A stretch of 64,000 bases of DNA from Niastella populi. Lineage in GTDB: Bacteria > Bacteroidota > Bacteroidia > Chitinophagales > Chitinophagaceae. The stretch lies in NCBI RefSeq assembly GCF_002078015.1, contig NZ_LWBP01000195.1, forward strand, positions 1 through 64,000, written 5' to 3'. A program made the translations under genes and the position numbers. Shown in pieces: positions 37,181 through 45,880 of this stretch (positions are counted from its first letter, which is position 1; each line of letters starts with the position of its first letter). Below the pieces are notes generated by a model. The model had not been told where the DNA came from and did no database searches. It saw nothing but the letters and a program-made list of their open reading frames with translations.

Positions 37181-37270
37181 TTGGTCAGTTATTCAGTTGT
37201 TCAGTTTAAGGCAAAAACTAAACAACTGAATAACTCAATAACTGAATAACTGAATAACTGAATAACTCAA
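37181..37270. repeat. Word repeat with inverted arms, downstream of the SRPBCC gene
   Basis: CAGTTATTCAGTTGTTCAGT (37186-37205) is nearly complementary to AACTAAACAACTGAATAACT (37217-37236), with about 11 bp between, then AATAACTG units repeat to 37270. It abuts the SRPBCC stop at 37272 and the end of the GH2 relic. It could fold as a 3' hairpin. Confidence 0.7.
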
Positions 37271-37271
37271 C

Positions 37272-37760
37272 TTAACCCAGTTGATGTTCTTTAACCAACT
37301 GCTCATTAAAACCACCTTCTTTAGGATTAGGCGCGCCCTTACCGGTAGTGATGAGGTTATATAAACTATTGGTAACATAATTCCCCCATGCTTTCCTGCA
37401 AACATCAAAACATTCATATTCAGGAACCAGTCCAACCTGTGTAAACTGAAGCTGGGTTTGATTGTTTTTCCCGGTGATCTCAAAAACGATCGTATTGCCT
37501 GTCCATTCTGTTTTGTCGTTGGTAAATTTGAAATAATTATCAAGCACCTCCCATACGACCTTTTTGCCGGGAACAAACTCTATGATCCTCATTTTACAAC
37601 GATGCACATCCTGGTAATGATAATCGAATTCGGCGCCGGGCTGATCAGTACTACCTGCTATTTCCTCTGACCACCAGCCACGAACATTATTGATGGCATT
37701 AAACACGTCCATAGGCGTTTGATCCACTACGATGGTTGTGGTAAAATCTTTTGACGACAT
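37272..37760 (-). CDS. SRPBCC/AHSA1-like domain protein
   Basis: 162 residues. TTTIVVDQTPMDVFNAINNV, RGWWSEEIAGSTDQPGAEF, VPGKKVVWEVLDNYF and FEITGKNNQTQLQFTQVGLV are typical of the START-like fold of the AHSA1/polyketide-cyclase group, whose members bind hydrophobic ligands; the biochemical role is generally unknown. It is divergent from a GlxA-type regulator with 121 bp between, so that regulator may control it. No signal peptide; cytoplasmic. Confidence 0.88.
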   Translation of the reverse strand: MSSKDFTTTIVVDQTPMDVFNAINNVRGWWSEEIAGSTDQPGAEFDYHYQDVHRCKMRIIEFVPGKKVVWEVLDNYFKFTNDKTEWTGNTIVFEITGKNNQTQLQFTQVGLVPEYECFDVCRKAWGNYVTNSLYNLITTGKGAPNPKEGGFNEQLVKEHQLG

Positions 37761-37881
37761 AGTTATATTTTTTTGATCATCAAAGCTACCGGCTTACACC
37801 AACTTTAATCGGGTGTAAAATAGACAATCCATAGGGTTGAATTGGACAAAGCAATCCGTATCTTTATACAAACGATCCATC

Positions 37882-38874
37882 ATGCAAAAAGTGGTAATAC
37901 TGGTACCGAACGAATATGTAAACCTCAGCAGCGTAGCAGGCTCATATGAAATACTAACCCGCGCCAATGACTACTGGCAACGGACAGGCAATGAATCAAA
38001 GATGGAAGTCATTGTGGCTGGGTTCACGCCGGAATTGCAACTCGATGCGGGTTTGTTCACCATCCATCCCGTACATATAAAAAACATCGATAAAGCCGAC
38101 CTGGTGATCATTCCTTCCATTGCCAATAACGGTTTTGAAAGTATGATAGAACAGAACCTGGAAATGGTCAGCTGGATCAAAGAACAGTATAACAAAGGTG
38201 CAGAAATAGCCAGCATTTGTTCTGGCGCCTTTTTACTGGCGGCAACGGGTTTGCTTGAAGGCAAAACCTGTTCTACCCACTGGAATGTGGCCGGTGATTT
38301 CAAAAGAATGTTCCCCAATATCAACCTGCACATCGATAAACTGATAGCCAGTGAACCGGGCATTTATACCAATGGTGGTGCATTCTCGTTTCTTAACCTG
38401 GTATTGTTCCTGGTTGAAAAATACTTCGACCGGCAAACGGCCATCTTCTGTTCAAAGATCTTCCAGATAGACATTGAAAGGTCATCACAATCGCCCTTCC
38501 TGATCTTCCAGATCCAGAAGAACCACGATGATGATGTGATTCGTGAAGCGCAAAACTTTATAGAAGAAAACCTTGGTGAAAAAATATCGTTTGAAGAACT
38601 GGCCGCCAAACTGGCCGTCAGCAGACGTAATTTCGACCGCCGTTTTATAAAGGCTACCGGTAATACCCCCGTGGAATACCTGCAACGTGTAAAAGTGGAA
38701 GTGGCAAAAAGGTCACTGGAAAGCGGTAAGAAAACTGTATTTGAAGTAATGAACGATGTTGGTTACACCGACGACAAAGCATTCCGCGAAGTGTTTAAAA
38801 AACTTACAGGCCTGTCGCCACTCGAGTACCGCGCCAAATATAATATGACCCACGCTCCGGGAACGATTGCGTAA
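37882..38874 (+). CDS. GlxA-family transcriptional regulator (DJ-1/PfpI-like domain plus AraC HTH)
   Basis: 330 residues from the ATG at 37882; an upstream TTG is less likely. The N-terminal DJ-1/PfpI-like domain (about 1-185) carries the nucleophile-elbow segment GAEIASICSGAFLLAATGLL and GKTCSTHWN; the C-terminal AraC domain (about 218-320) has EKISFEELAAKLAVSRRNFD and VFEVMNDVGYTDDKAFREVF. Proteins of this group are DNA-binding activators or repressors; the amidase-like domain is usually a ligand sensor. The SRPBCC gene on the other strand shares its upstream region and is a plausible target. Confidence 0.93.
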   Translation: MQKVVILVPNEYVNLSSVAGSYEILTRANDYWQRTGNESKMEVIVAGFTPELQLDAGLFTIHPVHIKNIDKADLVIIPSIANNGFESMIEQNLEMVSWIKEQYNKGAEIASICSGAFLLAATGLLEGKTCSTHWNVAGDFKRMFPNINLHIDKLIASEPGIYTNGGAFSFLNLVLFLVEKYFDRQTAIFCSKIFQIDIERSSQSPFLIFQIQKNHDDDVIREAQNFIEENLGEKISFEELAAKLAVSRRNFDRRFIKATGNTPVEYLQRVKVEVAKRSLESGKKTVFEVMNDVGYTDDKAFREVFKKLTGLSPLEYRAKYNMTHAPGTIA

Positions 38875-39098
38875 ATAAATTCTCTCCCGCTATCATGCAA
38901 ACGAAAAAACGAAACTAACTTTAATAAGCCTGAAAGAAGATAATTACCCGGAACCTGTACATTTTATACCCTCTCCTAAAAGTACGTTCATCATCTATTT
39001 CTGCGATAGTTCTACCCTATCGACTACTGAGCTATTTATTGATGTTCAGAGCGCTCTGACATAACCATTTATCATTTATTTTTTAAACTATTGCCATC

Positions 39099-40115
39099 AT
39101 GAAAAAAACGATTCTGCCAATCGGTGCACTACTCGTATGCGCCACTATTTCCACCAGTGTATTAACTACGGGCTGCCAGAAAAATACAGGATCAAACCAA
39201 CAGGATCCCGGTGTTTCTTCGAACGAAGACGTAAACACTGAATTTACAGTTGCAACTGCCAATGGTTTTGCGGCCGGCACCACGGGTGGTTCCAGTCCGA
39301 TAACAGTTACCACAGCGGCAGCTTTCAGAACAGCAGCTGAATCGAGCAGCAGTCAACTCATTACAGTTTCCGGTAATCTCAACCTGGGATCGAGCCAGGT
39401 AAATGTAAAGTCGAATAAAACCATTATTGGCGCCAATTCAGGCTCAGGTATTATTGGTTGCCTGCGGCTTTCGGGCGTAAGCAATGTAATTATTCAAAAC
39501 CTTAATATCACCAATCCTTCGGGTGCGGGTACCGGAGATGGCATTGAAGTATCGGGAAGTACAAGGGTATTTATTACCAAATGCCAGTTTACCGACTGTT
39601 CAGATGGAGAACTCGATATTGTGCGGGCCTCTGATCTGGTTACGGTTTCGTGGTGCCGGTTCCGGTATGCTTCGCAATCTTCGCACAAATATGTGAACCT
39701 CATTGGCAATGGCGACAACGCAACCGGCGACCGTGGTAAACTGCGTGTAACCATGCACCATAACTGGTACGATGCGGGCTGCCAGGAAAGAATGCCACGC
39801 GTGCGTTTTGGCCAGGTACACTGCTACAATAATTATTATGCAGCATCGGGCAGTAACTATTGTGTTGGCGTTGGTAATGAAAGCCAGATCAGGGTGGAGA
39901 ACTGTTATTTTCTGAACCAGAGCAATGCCTGGAAGAACTATAGCAGTTCAGGTGCGCAGGGAAGAATCAACTGGAACAGCGGTAACGTATTTAGCGGTAC
40001 CACCATTCCAACATGGGCGCCCAATTCATCAGTTTTCGCGGTTCCTTATTCTTATTCAATGACCGCTGGCAGCGGCGTACCCAGCGCTGTAACCGGTAAT
40101 GCCGGAAACAAGTAA
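39099..40115 (+). CDS. Pectate lyase, polysaccharide lyase family 1, lipoprotein
   Basis: 338 residues. Lipoprotein leader with Cys26 (SVLTTGCQKN). A right-handed parallel beta-helix begins after about residue 60, with KSNKTIIGANSGSGIIGCLR, VSNVIIQNLNITNPSGAG, GDGIEVSGSTRVFITKC, calcium-site-like DGELDIVRASDLVTVSWC and the catalytic-Arg segment GCQERMPRVRFGQVHCYNNY. PL1 enzymes cleave polygalacturonate by beta-elimination with calcium. Single gene with no adjacent pectin transporter; its 3' side carries a palindromic element. Convergent with a GH5-RICIN gene, so both may act on plant debris. Confidence 0.92.
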   Translation: MKKTILPIGALLVCATISTSVLTTGCQKNTGSNQQDPGVSSNEDVNTEFTVATANGFAAGTTGGSSPITVTTAAAFRTAAESSSSQLITVSGNLNLGSSQVNVKSNKTIIGANSGSGIIGCLRLSGVSNVIIQNLNITNPSGAGTGDGIEVSGSTRVFITKCQFTDCSDGELDIVRASDLVTVSWCRFRYASQSSHKYVNLIGNGDNATGDRGKLRVTMHHNWYDAGCQERMPRVRFGQVHCYNNYYAASGSNYCVGVGNESQIRVENCYFLNQSNAWKNYSSSGAQGRINWNSGNVFSGTTIPTWAPNSSVFAVPYSYSMTAGSGVPSAVTGNAGNK

Positions 40116-40126
40116 TCAAAAGTTAT

Positions 40127-40157
40127 AATGTGCCACACTTTCCAGGTGTGGCACATT
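40127..40157. repeat. Palindromic element, copy 1 (TGTGCCACAC type)
   Basis: 12-bp arms AATGTGCCACAC and GTGTGGCACATT with a 7-bp loop, just past the pectate lyase stop. It shares the core TGTGCCACAC/GTGTGGCACA with the element at 56003-56035. GTTAT flanks it on both sides (40122-40126, 40161-40165). It may also serve as a terminator. Confidence 0.75.
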
Positions 40158-40217
40158 TCGGTTATGCTACTGCTTTGTTTAACGCGAAACACAGGTCAAT
40201 GCTCCCTGTTCTGCCAT

Positions 40218-40259
40218 TTTTGCGTTAGGCGTTTTGCATTTGCGTTCCGCGTTCTGCGT
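40218..40259. repeat. Word repeat abutting the GH5 stop codon
   Basis: Phrases TTTTGCGTTAGGCGTTTTGC and TTTGCGTTCCGCGTTCTGCG run up to the base next to the stop of the GH5 gene at 40260. Confidence 0.65.
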
Positions 40260-41714
40260 CTACTGCACGATCTGCCATTGCTGGTTGCGGCCGCCATTGT
40301 AGGGCCACTGGATCGCTGAGGCGCCGTTGGTGGTAGAACCGCCATTGATATCGAGCGATTGCCCGCTGTTGCGGTTGGTTATTTCAAAATAGCCAAAACC
40401 CATATCCACAATACGCCACTGCTGGTTGTTGCCGCCGCTATAATCCCATTGAATGATACCGGTGCCGGCAGTAGTGGAACCGCCGTTCACATCCAGCGCC
40501 TTATTGCTATTGCGGTTTATGATGCTGTAATAGCCATTGCCCAAACTGGTTATTTTCCATTGCTGGTTATTGCCGCCCCAGTAATCCCATTGCACTATAG
40601 CGCCGCCATTGGCAGTGGAAGAGCCATTCACATCGAGCGCTTTATTGCTTTGCCGGCATACAATGCGATACCAGGCCGAACTGTTAAAACTTCCCTGCGG
40701 AAAACTAACCGGAGTATTACCCCATCCATATTGCAGCCGGGTCAATCCGGAGGTATTGTTGGTCGTTAATGTAGAACCATTCAGGGTAAGCAAGCTATAG
40801 GTGTCGCCATTGCGCAAACCGGGCCAGTAAACGCAACCCATTGAGCGGGCCAGTATGCCCTGCGTCATTCCCTGAAAATAAGCGATCTCGCGGTCGCTCC
40901 CCGGGGCGCCGAGGTAGTTCTTACCCGTAGTCATGGGAATTCCGAATTCGGTTACAATGGTGCGGTCGGGATAGTTGATGGATTGTATGGCTGCCACCCA
41001 GTCGCCGACGGTTGTTTTGTTGTTATCGAACCAGGTATAGTTGTGGTAAGAAAGCAAACAACCGCTCAACCGGCTATCGGCCCCTACTACATTTACGTTC
41101 TGCGCGTATCCCTGTCCGTCGAGAATAATGCGGCCGCGCGGAACAGAAGGATAATTACTCAGAAAGGTTGCATACAAATTATTGAGATCGTTGGCACTAT
41201 ACCCATGCGGTTCGTTGAAGGGTTCAAAATAAATGCGGCTGTTGGTGCCATATTTACTGATAATGGCCTGCCACATATTCCAGAACTGCGTGGTATTATC
41301 TATCAGTCCGTTACGCGAACTGGCGCTCTCCCAATATGCGAGGATCACATTCATTCCCCTGCTGGCAGCCAAATCGATAGCGCCCGTATAGGCATTCCAG
41401 TACGATTGGGAAACTGTAGCCGGGTTCACCGGCAGCCGCACCGTATTGGCGCCACGGTTCTGAAACGCGGTAAGAACAGGCCCCGATTTCGTTTGAACGC
41501 CGGCATAGCTGTCGGAAGCGGAAAGTCCGCTCACGATCACCAGATCGTCTTTAAAGTTATCGGCCGGGTCGGCCCAGTTCACTCCTTTGAAATTATTGGT
41601 AGCGTTTACGGTTACGGGCAACCGGTTGTCAGGCGCAGGCGTTTCTTCCCGTACAGGCGTTTTTGAACAGGCTGCTACCATTACAGGGAGCAGACAAATA
41701 AACAGTTTTTTCAT
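40260..41714 (-). CDS. Glycoside hydrolase family 5 lipoprotein with C-terminal RICIN/CBM13-like domain
   Basis: 484 residues. Lipoprotein leader with Cys16 (VMVAACSKT). The TIM barrel (about 42-325) has GVNWADPADNF, GANTVRLPVNPATVSQSYW, the acid/base Glu168 in YFEPFNEPHG and the nucleophile Glu256 in RTIVTEFGIP. The C-terminal beta-trefoil (about 345-484) has three repeats ending NNQQWKI, NNQQWRI and RNQQWQI, each with a sugar-site ALDVNG or SLDING segment. GH5 enzymes are endo-acting beta-glucanases or mannanases; the RICIN domain likely binds polysaccharide. Single gene, convergent with the pectate lyase. Subfamily specificity is not readable here. Confidence 0.9.
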   Translation of the reverse strand: MKKLFICLLPVMVAACSKTPVREETPAPDNRLPVTVNATNNFKGVNWADPADNFKDDLVIVSGLSASDSYAGVQTKSGPVLTAFQNRGANTVRLPVNPATVSQSYWNAYTGAIDLAASRGMNVILAYWESASSRNGLIDNTTQFWNMWQAIISKYGTNSRIYFEPFNEPHGYSANDLNNLYATFLSNYPSVPRGRIILDGQGYAQNVNVVGADSRLSGCLLSYHNYTWFDNNKTTVGDWVAAIQSINYPDRTIVTEFGIPMTTGKNYLGAPGSDREIAYFQGMTQGILARSMGCVYWPGLRNGDTYSLLTLNGSTLTTNNTSGLTRLQYGWGNTPVSFPQGSFNSSAWYRIVCRQSNKALDVNGSSTANGGAIVQWDYWGGNNQQWKITSLGNGYYSIINRNSNKALDVNGGSTTAGTGIIQWDYSGGNNQQWRIVDMGFGYFEITNRNSGQSLDINGGSTTNGASAIQWPYNGGRNQQWQIVQ

Positions 41715-41740
41715 TGCAATCGTTTTTTAGATGAAGGTTA

Positions 41741-41820
41741 ACCAGGCACCGGTTGCCGGTTACCGGTCCGTACCCGGGACTTTCGAATTACAGGCAACAG
41801 GCAACAGGTTTCAGGTTCCC
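41741..41820. repeat. Word repeats upstream of the GH5 gene
   Basis: CGGTTGCCGGTTACCGGTCC at 41750-41769 and ACAGGCAACAGGCAACAGGT at 41790-41809 are short tandem words in the presumed GH5 promoter region. Confidence 0.55.
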
Positions 41821-41928
41821 TGCTTCATGGCCAGTGCATCGAAAATGTTAAATGATTCCGCAGTTAAAATTAAATACACTACAGTAGCTGACGAGGGGGA
41901 TAAATTCTTAAAATAAGGGGGAGGAATT

Positions 41929-42010
41929 CAATGGGCAATAGGCAATAAGTTAGCGAATTACAGGAATGCCGAAATATCGGCAATCCCTGCCAATTGCACA
42001 TTGCCAGTTA
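41929..42010. repeat. Word repeat GGCAATA upstream of the SDR gene
   Basis: ATGGGCAATAGGCAATAAGT at 41931-41950, with related CCAATTGCACATTGCCAG text to about 42008. Nothing else recognised between the GH5 start and the direct repeats at 42013. Confidence 0.5.
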
Positions 42011-42012
42011 TA

Positions 42013-42052
42013 TTGACGTTCTGAACAAAGCAATTTGACGTTTTAAACAAAA
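42013..42052 (+). promoter_or_regulatory. AraC-type direct-repeat operator candidate upstream of the SDR gene
   Basis: TTGACGTTCTGAACAAAG (42013-42030) and TTGACGTTTTAAACAAAA (42035-42052) match at 15 of 18 bases and start exactly 22 bp apart, two helical turns. AraC-family activators bind such tandem sites just upstream of the promoter. An AraC gene lies directly after the SDR gene. Confidence 0.65.
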
Positions 42053-42072
42053 TACCGTTTTGCCATAGCGGG

Positions 42073-42080
42073 TAGCTTTG
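42073..42080 (+). promoter_or_regulatory. Candidate -7 element TAGCTTTG of the SDR gene
   Basis: Matches the Bacteroidota TANNTTTG consensus, 18 bp before the ATG at 42099 and 20 bp after the direct repeats. No good -33 TTTG at normal spacing is seen, which would fit an activator-dependent promoter. Confidence 0.45.
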
Positions 42081-42098
42081 TATTGTAAATTTTAAACA

Positions 42099-43121
42099 AT
42101 GAAAAATACAAACAACAACAACGGCACCCTGCAGCATCCCCTTCCATCAGGATTTAATGCAACTTCAACAGTTCATGATGTTATAAAAGGAACCGACCTC
42201 AGCGGTAAAACGGCCATCGTTACCGGCGGTTATGCCGGTATCGGTTTGGAAACAGTAAAGACTTTCGTTGCCGCAGGCGCTATAGTGATTGTGCCTGCCC
42301 GTGATACGAAAAAGGCGGCAGCCAATTTACAGGGCCTGCCCCATGTAACTATTGAAAAAATGGACCTGATGGACCCGGTCTCCATCGATCAGTTTGCACA
42401 AAAATTCCTTGCGTTACATGACGAATTACATATACTGGTAAATAACGCCGGTATCATGTGGGTGCCCCTGCAGCGCGATAAACGGGGTTATGAATCGCAG
42501 CTTGCTACCAATCACCTCGGGCATTTTCAGTTAACCGCCCAGCTTTGGCCGGCATTAAAGAAAGCCGGCAGCGCCAGGGTCATCAATGTATCGTCCTTCG
42601 GGCACCAGATGGCGCCATTCAATTTCGAAGATCCAAATTTCGTTAACCGCCCATATGAAACCCTGCAAGGATACGGACAATCGAAAACAGCCAATAACCT
42701 GTTCACGGTTGAGCTCGACAAACGAGGAAAAGCATTCGGGGTTCGTGCTTATGCCGTTCATCCGGGTTCAGTGATCGGTACCGATCTTGGCCGTGTAGCG
42801 CCTATCGCTTTATTTCAGCAAATGGGCACCCATGATGAAAACGGGAATCTTAAACCAGAGGTAGCCGCTACACTTAAAAATGTAGAACAGGGCGCAGCAA
42901 CAACCGTATGGTGTGCAACCAGTGTGCAATTACAAAATATCGGCGGCGTTTATTGCGAAAATGCCGACATAGCCGATGTGGATGCAGGGAATATAGCGCA
43001 CAACTACGACGACCCTTCAACGCTGCACGGCGTACAGCCCTACTCTATCGATGCTGCAAATGCAGCGCGGTTGTGGACTTTAAGCGAAGAAATGACAGGC
43101 GTATCATTCCCGGTCAATTAA
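42099..43121 (+). CDS. Short-chain dehydrogenase/reductase
   Basis: 340 residues, in the longer range for classical SDRs. The Rossmann fold begins near residue 33 with TAIVTGGYAGIGLETVKTF (TGxxxGIG cofactor motif), then LHILVNNAGIMWVPL (NNAG), the catalytic Ser in VINVSSFGHQ and YGQSKTAN (YxxxK). The sequence style is that of the retinol-dehydrogenase-like/WWOX-type SDRs; NAD(P)-dependent, cytoplasmic, substrate unknown. An AraC regulator gene follows 105 bp downstream, and AraC-type tandem repeats precede the gene, suggesting a small inducible unit. Confidence 0.92.
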   Translation: MKNTNNNNGTLQHPLPSGFNATSTVHDVIKGTDLSGKTAIVTGGYAGIGLETVKTFVAAGAIVIVPARDTKKAAANLQGLPHVTIEKMDLMDPVSIDQFAQKFLALHDELHILVNNAGIMWVPLQRDKRGYESQLATNHLGHFQLTAQLWPALKKAGSARVINVSSFGHQMAPFNFEDPNFVNRPYETLQGYGQSKTANNLFTVELDKRGKAFGVRAYAVHPGSVIGTDLGRVAPIALFQQMGTHDENGNLKPEVAATLKNVEQGAATTVWCATSVQLQNIGGVYCENADIADVDAGNIAHNYDDPSTLHGVQPYSIDAANAARLWTLSEEMTGVSFPVN

Positions 43122-43226
43122 AACCGGGGAATACAAAGCTTTCAGCGTCCTGCGTTAAGCGTTCGATGCCGGAACAAGCCGAAACCTTTTCGGCTTTATC
43201 TTATTTTGTACATTTACCCATCACAA

Positions 43227-44036
43227 ATGGAATTCGAAACCAAATATATCAGTGCGCATATTAAACTGAGTGAATTCAAAGGAAAAAGCTTCAAAACAGA
43301 AGTGGTGTTTGAACATCACATGCTTATCTGGTTTATTTCCGGCGAAACAAAGATCGTTCAGGCCGACGACTCTCATATCTTTACGGCAGGCGATATCTTT
43401 CTTATTCCCCGCAATAAGATCACAACCGTTATCAGTCAGCCGTCAAACGGATTGCCGCATAAGGCCGTGGCAATGCATCTTACTACGGAGAAATTAAAGG
43501 ATTTCTATTCACGGCACAAAGCCATTGGCAGAACGAAACCACTGGAAACGATCCGCATTTTCAGCAACCATCCATTACTGGAAAGTTGTATGGCCTCGCT
43601 GATCCCTTATTTCGATCTCGGGCATGACCTGCCATCCGATCTGGCCGGTATCAAAATAGATGAAGCCATCAGTATCTTACGCGCCATCGATAACACTATG
43701 GACGGATTACTGGCCAATTTTGAAGAGCCGGGTAAACTGGACCTCTCCGATTTTATGGAACGTCACTTTATGTTCAATATGACGCTCGACAGGTTCAGTT
43801 ATCTCACCGGCCGCAGTCTGGCCACTTTCAGAAGGGATTTTAAAAAGATCTATAATACCACCCCTCAGAAATGGCTTACCGAAAAAAGGCTGAATCTGGC
43901 GCATTACCAGATCAAGGAAAAGCAACGAAAACCAAATGATGTTTATATAGAAACAGGTTTCGAGAACCTTTCGCACTTTTCGTACGCCTTTAAAAGTTTT
44001 TTCGGGTATCCGCCCAATGCGTTGTTGGGTAAATGA
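43227..44036 (+). CDS. AraC-family transcriptional regulator
   Basis: 269 residues from the ATG at 43227 (an in-frame TTG lies 21 bp upstream). The N-terminal cupin-like sensor domain (about 10-110, FTAGDIFLIPRNKITTVI) precedes a C-terminal AraC HTH pair (about 168-265: MTLDRFSYLTGRSLATFRRD, and DVYIETGFENLSHFSYAF). It probably regulates the SDR gene just upstream: both are on the same strand, and the SDR promoter carries a 22-bp-spaced direct repeat. The ligand is unknown. Confidence 0.92.
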   Translation: MEFETKYISAHIKLSEFKGKSFKTEVVFEHHMLIWFISGETKIVQADDSHIFTAGDIFLIPRNKITTVISQPSNGLPHKAVAMHLTTEKLKDFYSRHKAIGRTKPLETIRIFSNHPLLESCMASLIPYFDLGHDLPSDLAGIKIDEAISILRAIDNTMDGLLANFEEPGKLDLSDFMERHFMFNMTLDRFSYLTGRSLATFRRDFKKIYNTTPQKWLTEKRLNLAHYQIKEKQRKPNDVYIETGFENLSHFSYAFKSFFGYPPNALLGK

Positions 44037-44040
44037 TCGT

Positions 44041-44150
44041 TTTTCAGTTCAAAGTTCATAGTTCACTGTTTATAGTTCCTTCGATCGAAACTCATAAATA
44101 TTTGCGGCTTCGCTTCAGGTGTATTTGCCTTCTGCTTTTGGCATTATGCT
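44041..44150. repeat. Word-repeat block between the AraC and aldo-keto reductase genes
   Basis: TTCAGTTCAAAGTTCATAGT then TCACTGTTTATAGTTCC, 4 bp after the AraC stop, followed by CTTCGCTTCAGGTGTATTTG and CCTTCTGCTTTTGGC up to the aldo-keto reductase stop at 44157. It fills the whole gap between two convergent genes. Confidence 0.7.
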
Positions 44151-44156
44151 GCCATA

Positions 44157-45173
44157 TTATACAGTAGTTACCATAGCAGTGATCATTCCGCGCTTTTGGA
44201 GTTCCGCCCAAAAACCGGCAGGCATGGGAATGGTAGCCATATCAACATTTCCTTTTACTTTTTGCGGTCGGCTGGTGCTCAATGCGATACTGGTAACACC
44301 GGGTGCATTAATTCCAAATTGAATACATGCATGAGCCGGTTCTACACCAAACTGCGCGCAAATGGCATTAAAATCTTTCCGCCATTGCAGCAGGGCGTCG
44401 TGCTGGGGATTACCGGCCTGTACCGGTTTATAATTGTAAAAATCGCCGCCGGTTAAAAAGCCGCCGTTGAACACCGCGGAGTTGATGATAAGCGTGCCCT
44501 TTTCCTTTAACTGCTGCATGTATTGTAACAGATCGGCCGGGTGCGAATGCAGCGTCATGCTATTGGCGATCATTACCCAGTCGAGCGGAACTACATCGGT
44601 GATCTCTTTTATTACGGTCCAGCTTTTGGCGCCAACACCAACCGCCTTTACTTTCCCATTTGCTTTCAGTTCGAACAAAGCGCGATATGCATCTTTAATA
44701 TTTTCAAACCGTTTTGCGCGGTCGGAACGATCCCCTGCAGCTGCCAGGTATTCATCGGGGTCGTGCACCGATACCAGGTGTGCATGGTACCCGTTCAACA
44801 ATTCGTTGCCCTGCTCATAACATTGCAAAATACCTTCATAGCTGATGCGCTGCTCCGCGTCGTATTTAATATCTTTCCATACGCCGGGCTCAAACGTTGG
44901 CTCAGCGCCGGTGAGCGGAATACGATACCAGCCCAGTTTGTTGCTGATCAGCACATCGCCGGGCTTTACCTGCAGCTGGCGTAAACAATTACCCAATGAC
45001 TCGAGCGACTGGCCGGCGCCATATTTTCCGGCGCTGTCGAATACGGCGGGTTTGGCGCTATGTTTTATACATTCACTAACGATAGCACATTTATCGGCCT
45101 CGGGCAGGGCAACATACAGGTTTCCCAAACCGCTGGTGCCAAATACGACTTTTGGCAATGTAATTTCACTCAT
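44157..45173 (-). CDS. Aldo/keto reductase (aldose dehydrogenase-like group)
   Basis: 338 residues from the ATG at 45173 (MSEITLPKVVFGTSGLGNL); the frame is open a little further upstream. Catalytic tetrad text: VFDSAGKYGAGQSLESLG (Asp and Tyr), VLISNKLGWYRIP (Lys) and LVSVHDPDEYL (His). The C-terminal cofactor part includes GVTSIALSTSRPQKVKGNV. The AKR subgroup with FGTSGLGNLY resembles D-threo-aldose/L-fucose dehydrogenases, NAD(P)-dependent and cytoplasmic, but the sugar substrate is inferred only. Single gene, divergent from the response regulator at 45299. Confidence 0.9.
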   Translation of the reverse strand: MSEITLPKVVFGTSGLGNLYVALPEADKCAIVSECIKHSAKPAVFDSAGKYGAGQSLESLGNCLRQLQVKPGDVLISNKLGWYRIPLTGAEPTFEPGVWKDIKYDAEQRISYEGILQCYEQGNELLNGYHAHLVSVHDPDEYLAAAGDRSDRAKRFENIKDAYRALFELKANGKVKAVGVGAKSWTVIKEITDVVPLDWVMIANSMTLHSHPADLLQYMQQLKEKGTLIINSAVFNGGFLTGGDFYNYKPVQAGNPQHDALLQWRKDFNAICAQFGVEPAHACIQFGINAPGVTSIALSTSRPQKVKGNVDMATIPMPAGFWAELQKRGMITAMVTTV

Positions 45174-45298
45174 CAGATAGATTTTATTTTCCCAATGGGC
45201 GTACAAGATATCATCTTTGCCTGTAATGGCAAACAGACAACATACTTATACTATGTAAGATTTTAACTAAATTGCGTCATTAAAATCACGAGAGCCGC

Positions 45299-45748
45299 TT
45301 GATCAAAAACTTCTTTTTAGCAGACGATGACCGGGATGACACAGACCTCTTCGGTGAGGCGCTGAGAAAGATTGACAATCGCATTGTTTTCCGTTCCGCT
45401 GCAAATGGCAAGGAGCTTATCGAACAACTACACACTGCGAAAGAAAAGCCCGAGATCATTTTTCTTGACATCAACATGCCCGAACTTGACGGTTGGGAAA
45501 GCCTGAAGACATTAAAAAGAAATGAAAATTTGCGGGAAATTCCCGTTGTGATGTATTCTACCTCGGCCGCTTTCATCGATGGCAACAGGGCCATTAAAGA
45601 AGGGGCCGTTTGTTATCTTGAAAAGCCATTCAGCTTTGTTAAATTGAAAGATTTCCTGCAGGAGCTTACCCATTCCTCCAAAGACGAATTGATTGAAACA
45701 CTTAAATTGATCGAAGCCTCGAAAAAACACAACATTGTTGTTGCCTGA
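45299..45748 (+). CDS. Single-domain response regulator (Rcp-type)
   Basis: 149 residues, starting at TTG 45299: the frame has an upstream stop (TAA) and no ATG before the conserved text, so TTG is the only usable start. Receiver features: acidic pocket ADDDRDD, phospho-acceptor Asp57 in IIFLDINMPELDGW, VVMYSTSAA and Lys in YLEKPFSFVKL. No output domain. Such proteins relay phosphate from PAS-type kinases; a PAS-PAS kinase gene follows 132 bp downstream on the same strand and is the likely partner. Confidence 0.9.
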   Translation: MIKNFFLADDDRDDTDLFGEALRKIDNRIVFRSAANGKELIEQLHTAKEKPEIIFLDINMPELDGWESLKTLKRNENLREIPVVMYSTSAAFIDGNRAIKEGAVCYLEKPFSFVKLKDFLQELTHSSKDELIETLKLIEASKKHNIVVA

Positions 45749-45880
45749 GCCGGCTGGCATGATTTTTTATACTAATGATCATTACGTTTTTCCATAATAG
45801 TATTTTGCCCAAATGGGTCGTTACATTCCAGAAGTTGATTTACCTCCTGCGCTATATTTAGAACCAAACCAGGACGAACC

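Noticed and set aside
37186-37270. Possible CRISPR array from repeated AATAACTG units
   Set aside because: Units are 8-11 bp with no spacers and no cas genes.
40983-41666. 227-codon plus-strand frame across the GH5 gene
   Set aside because: Overlaps the GH5 barrel with both catalytic Glu on the minus strand.
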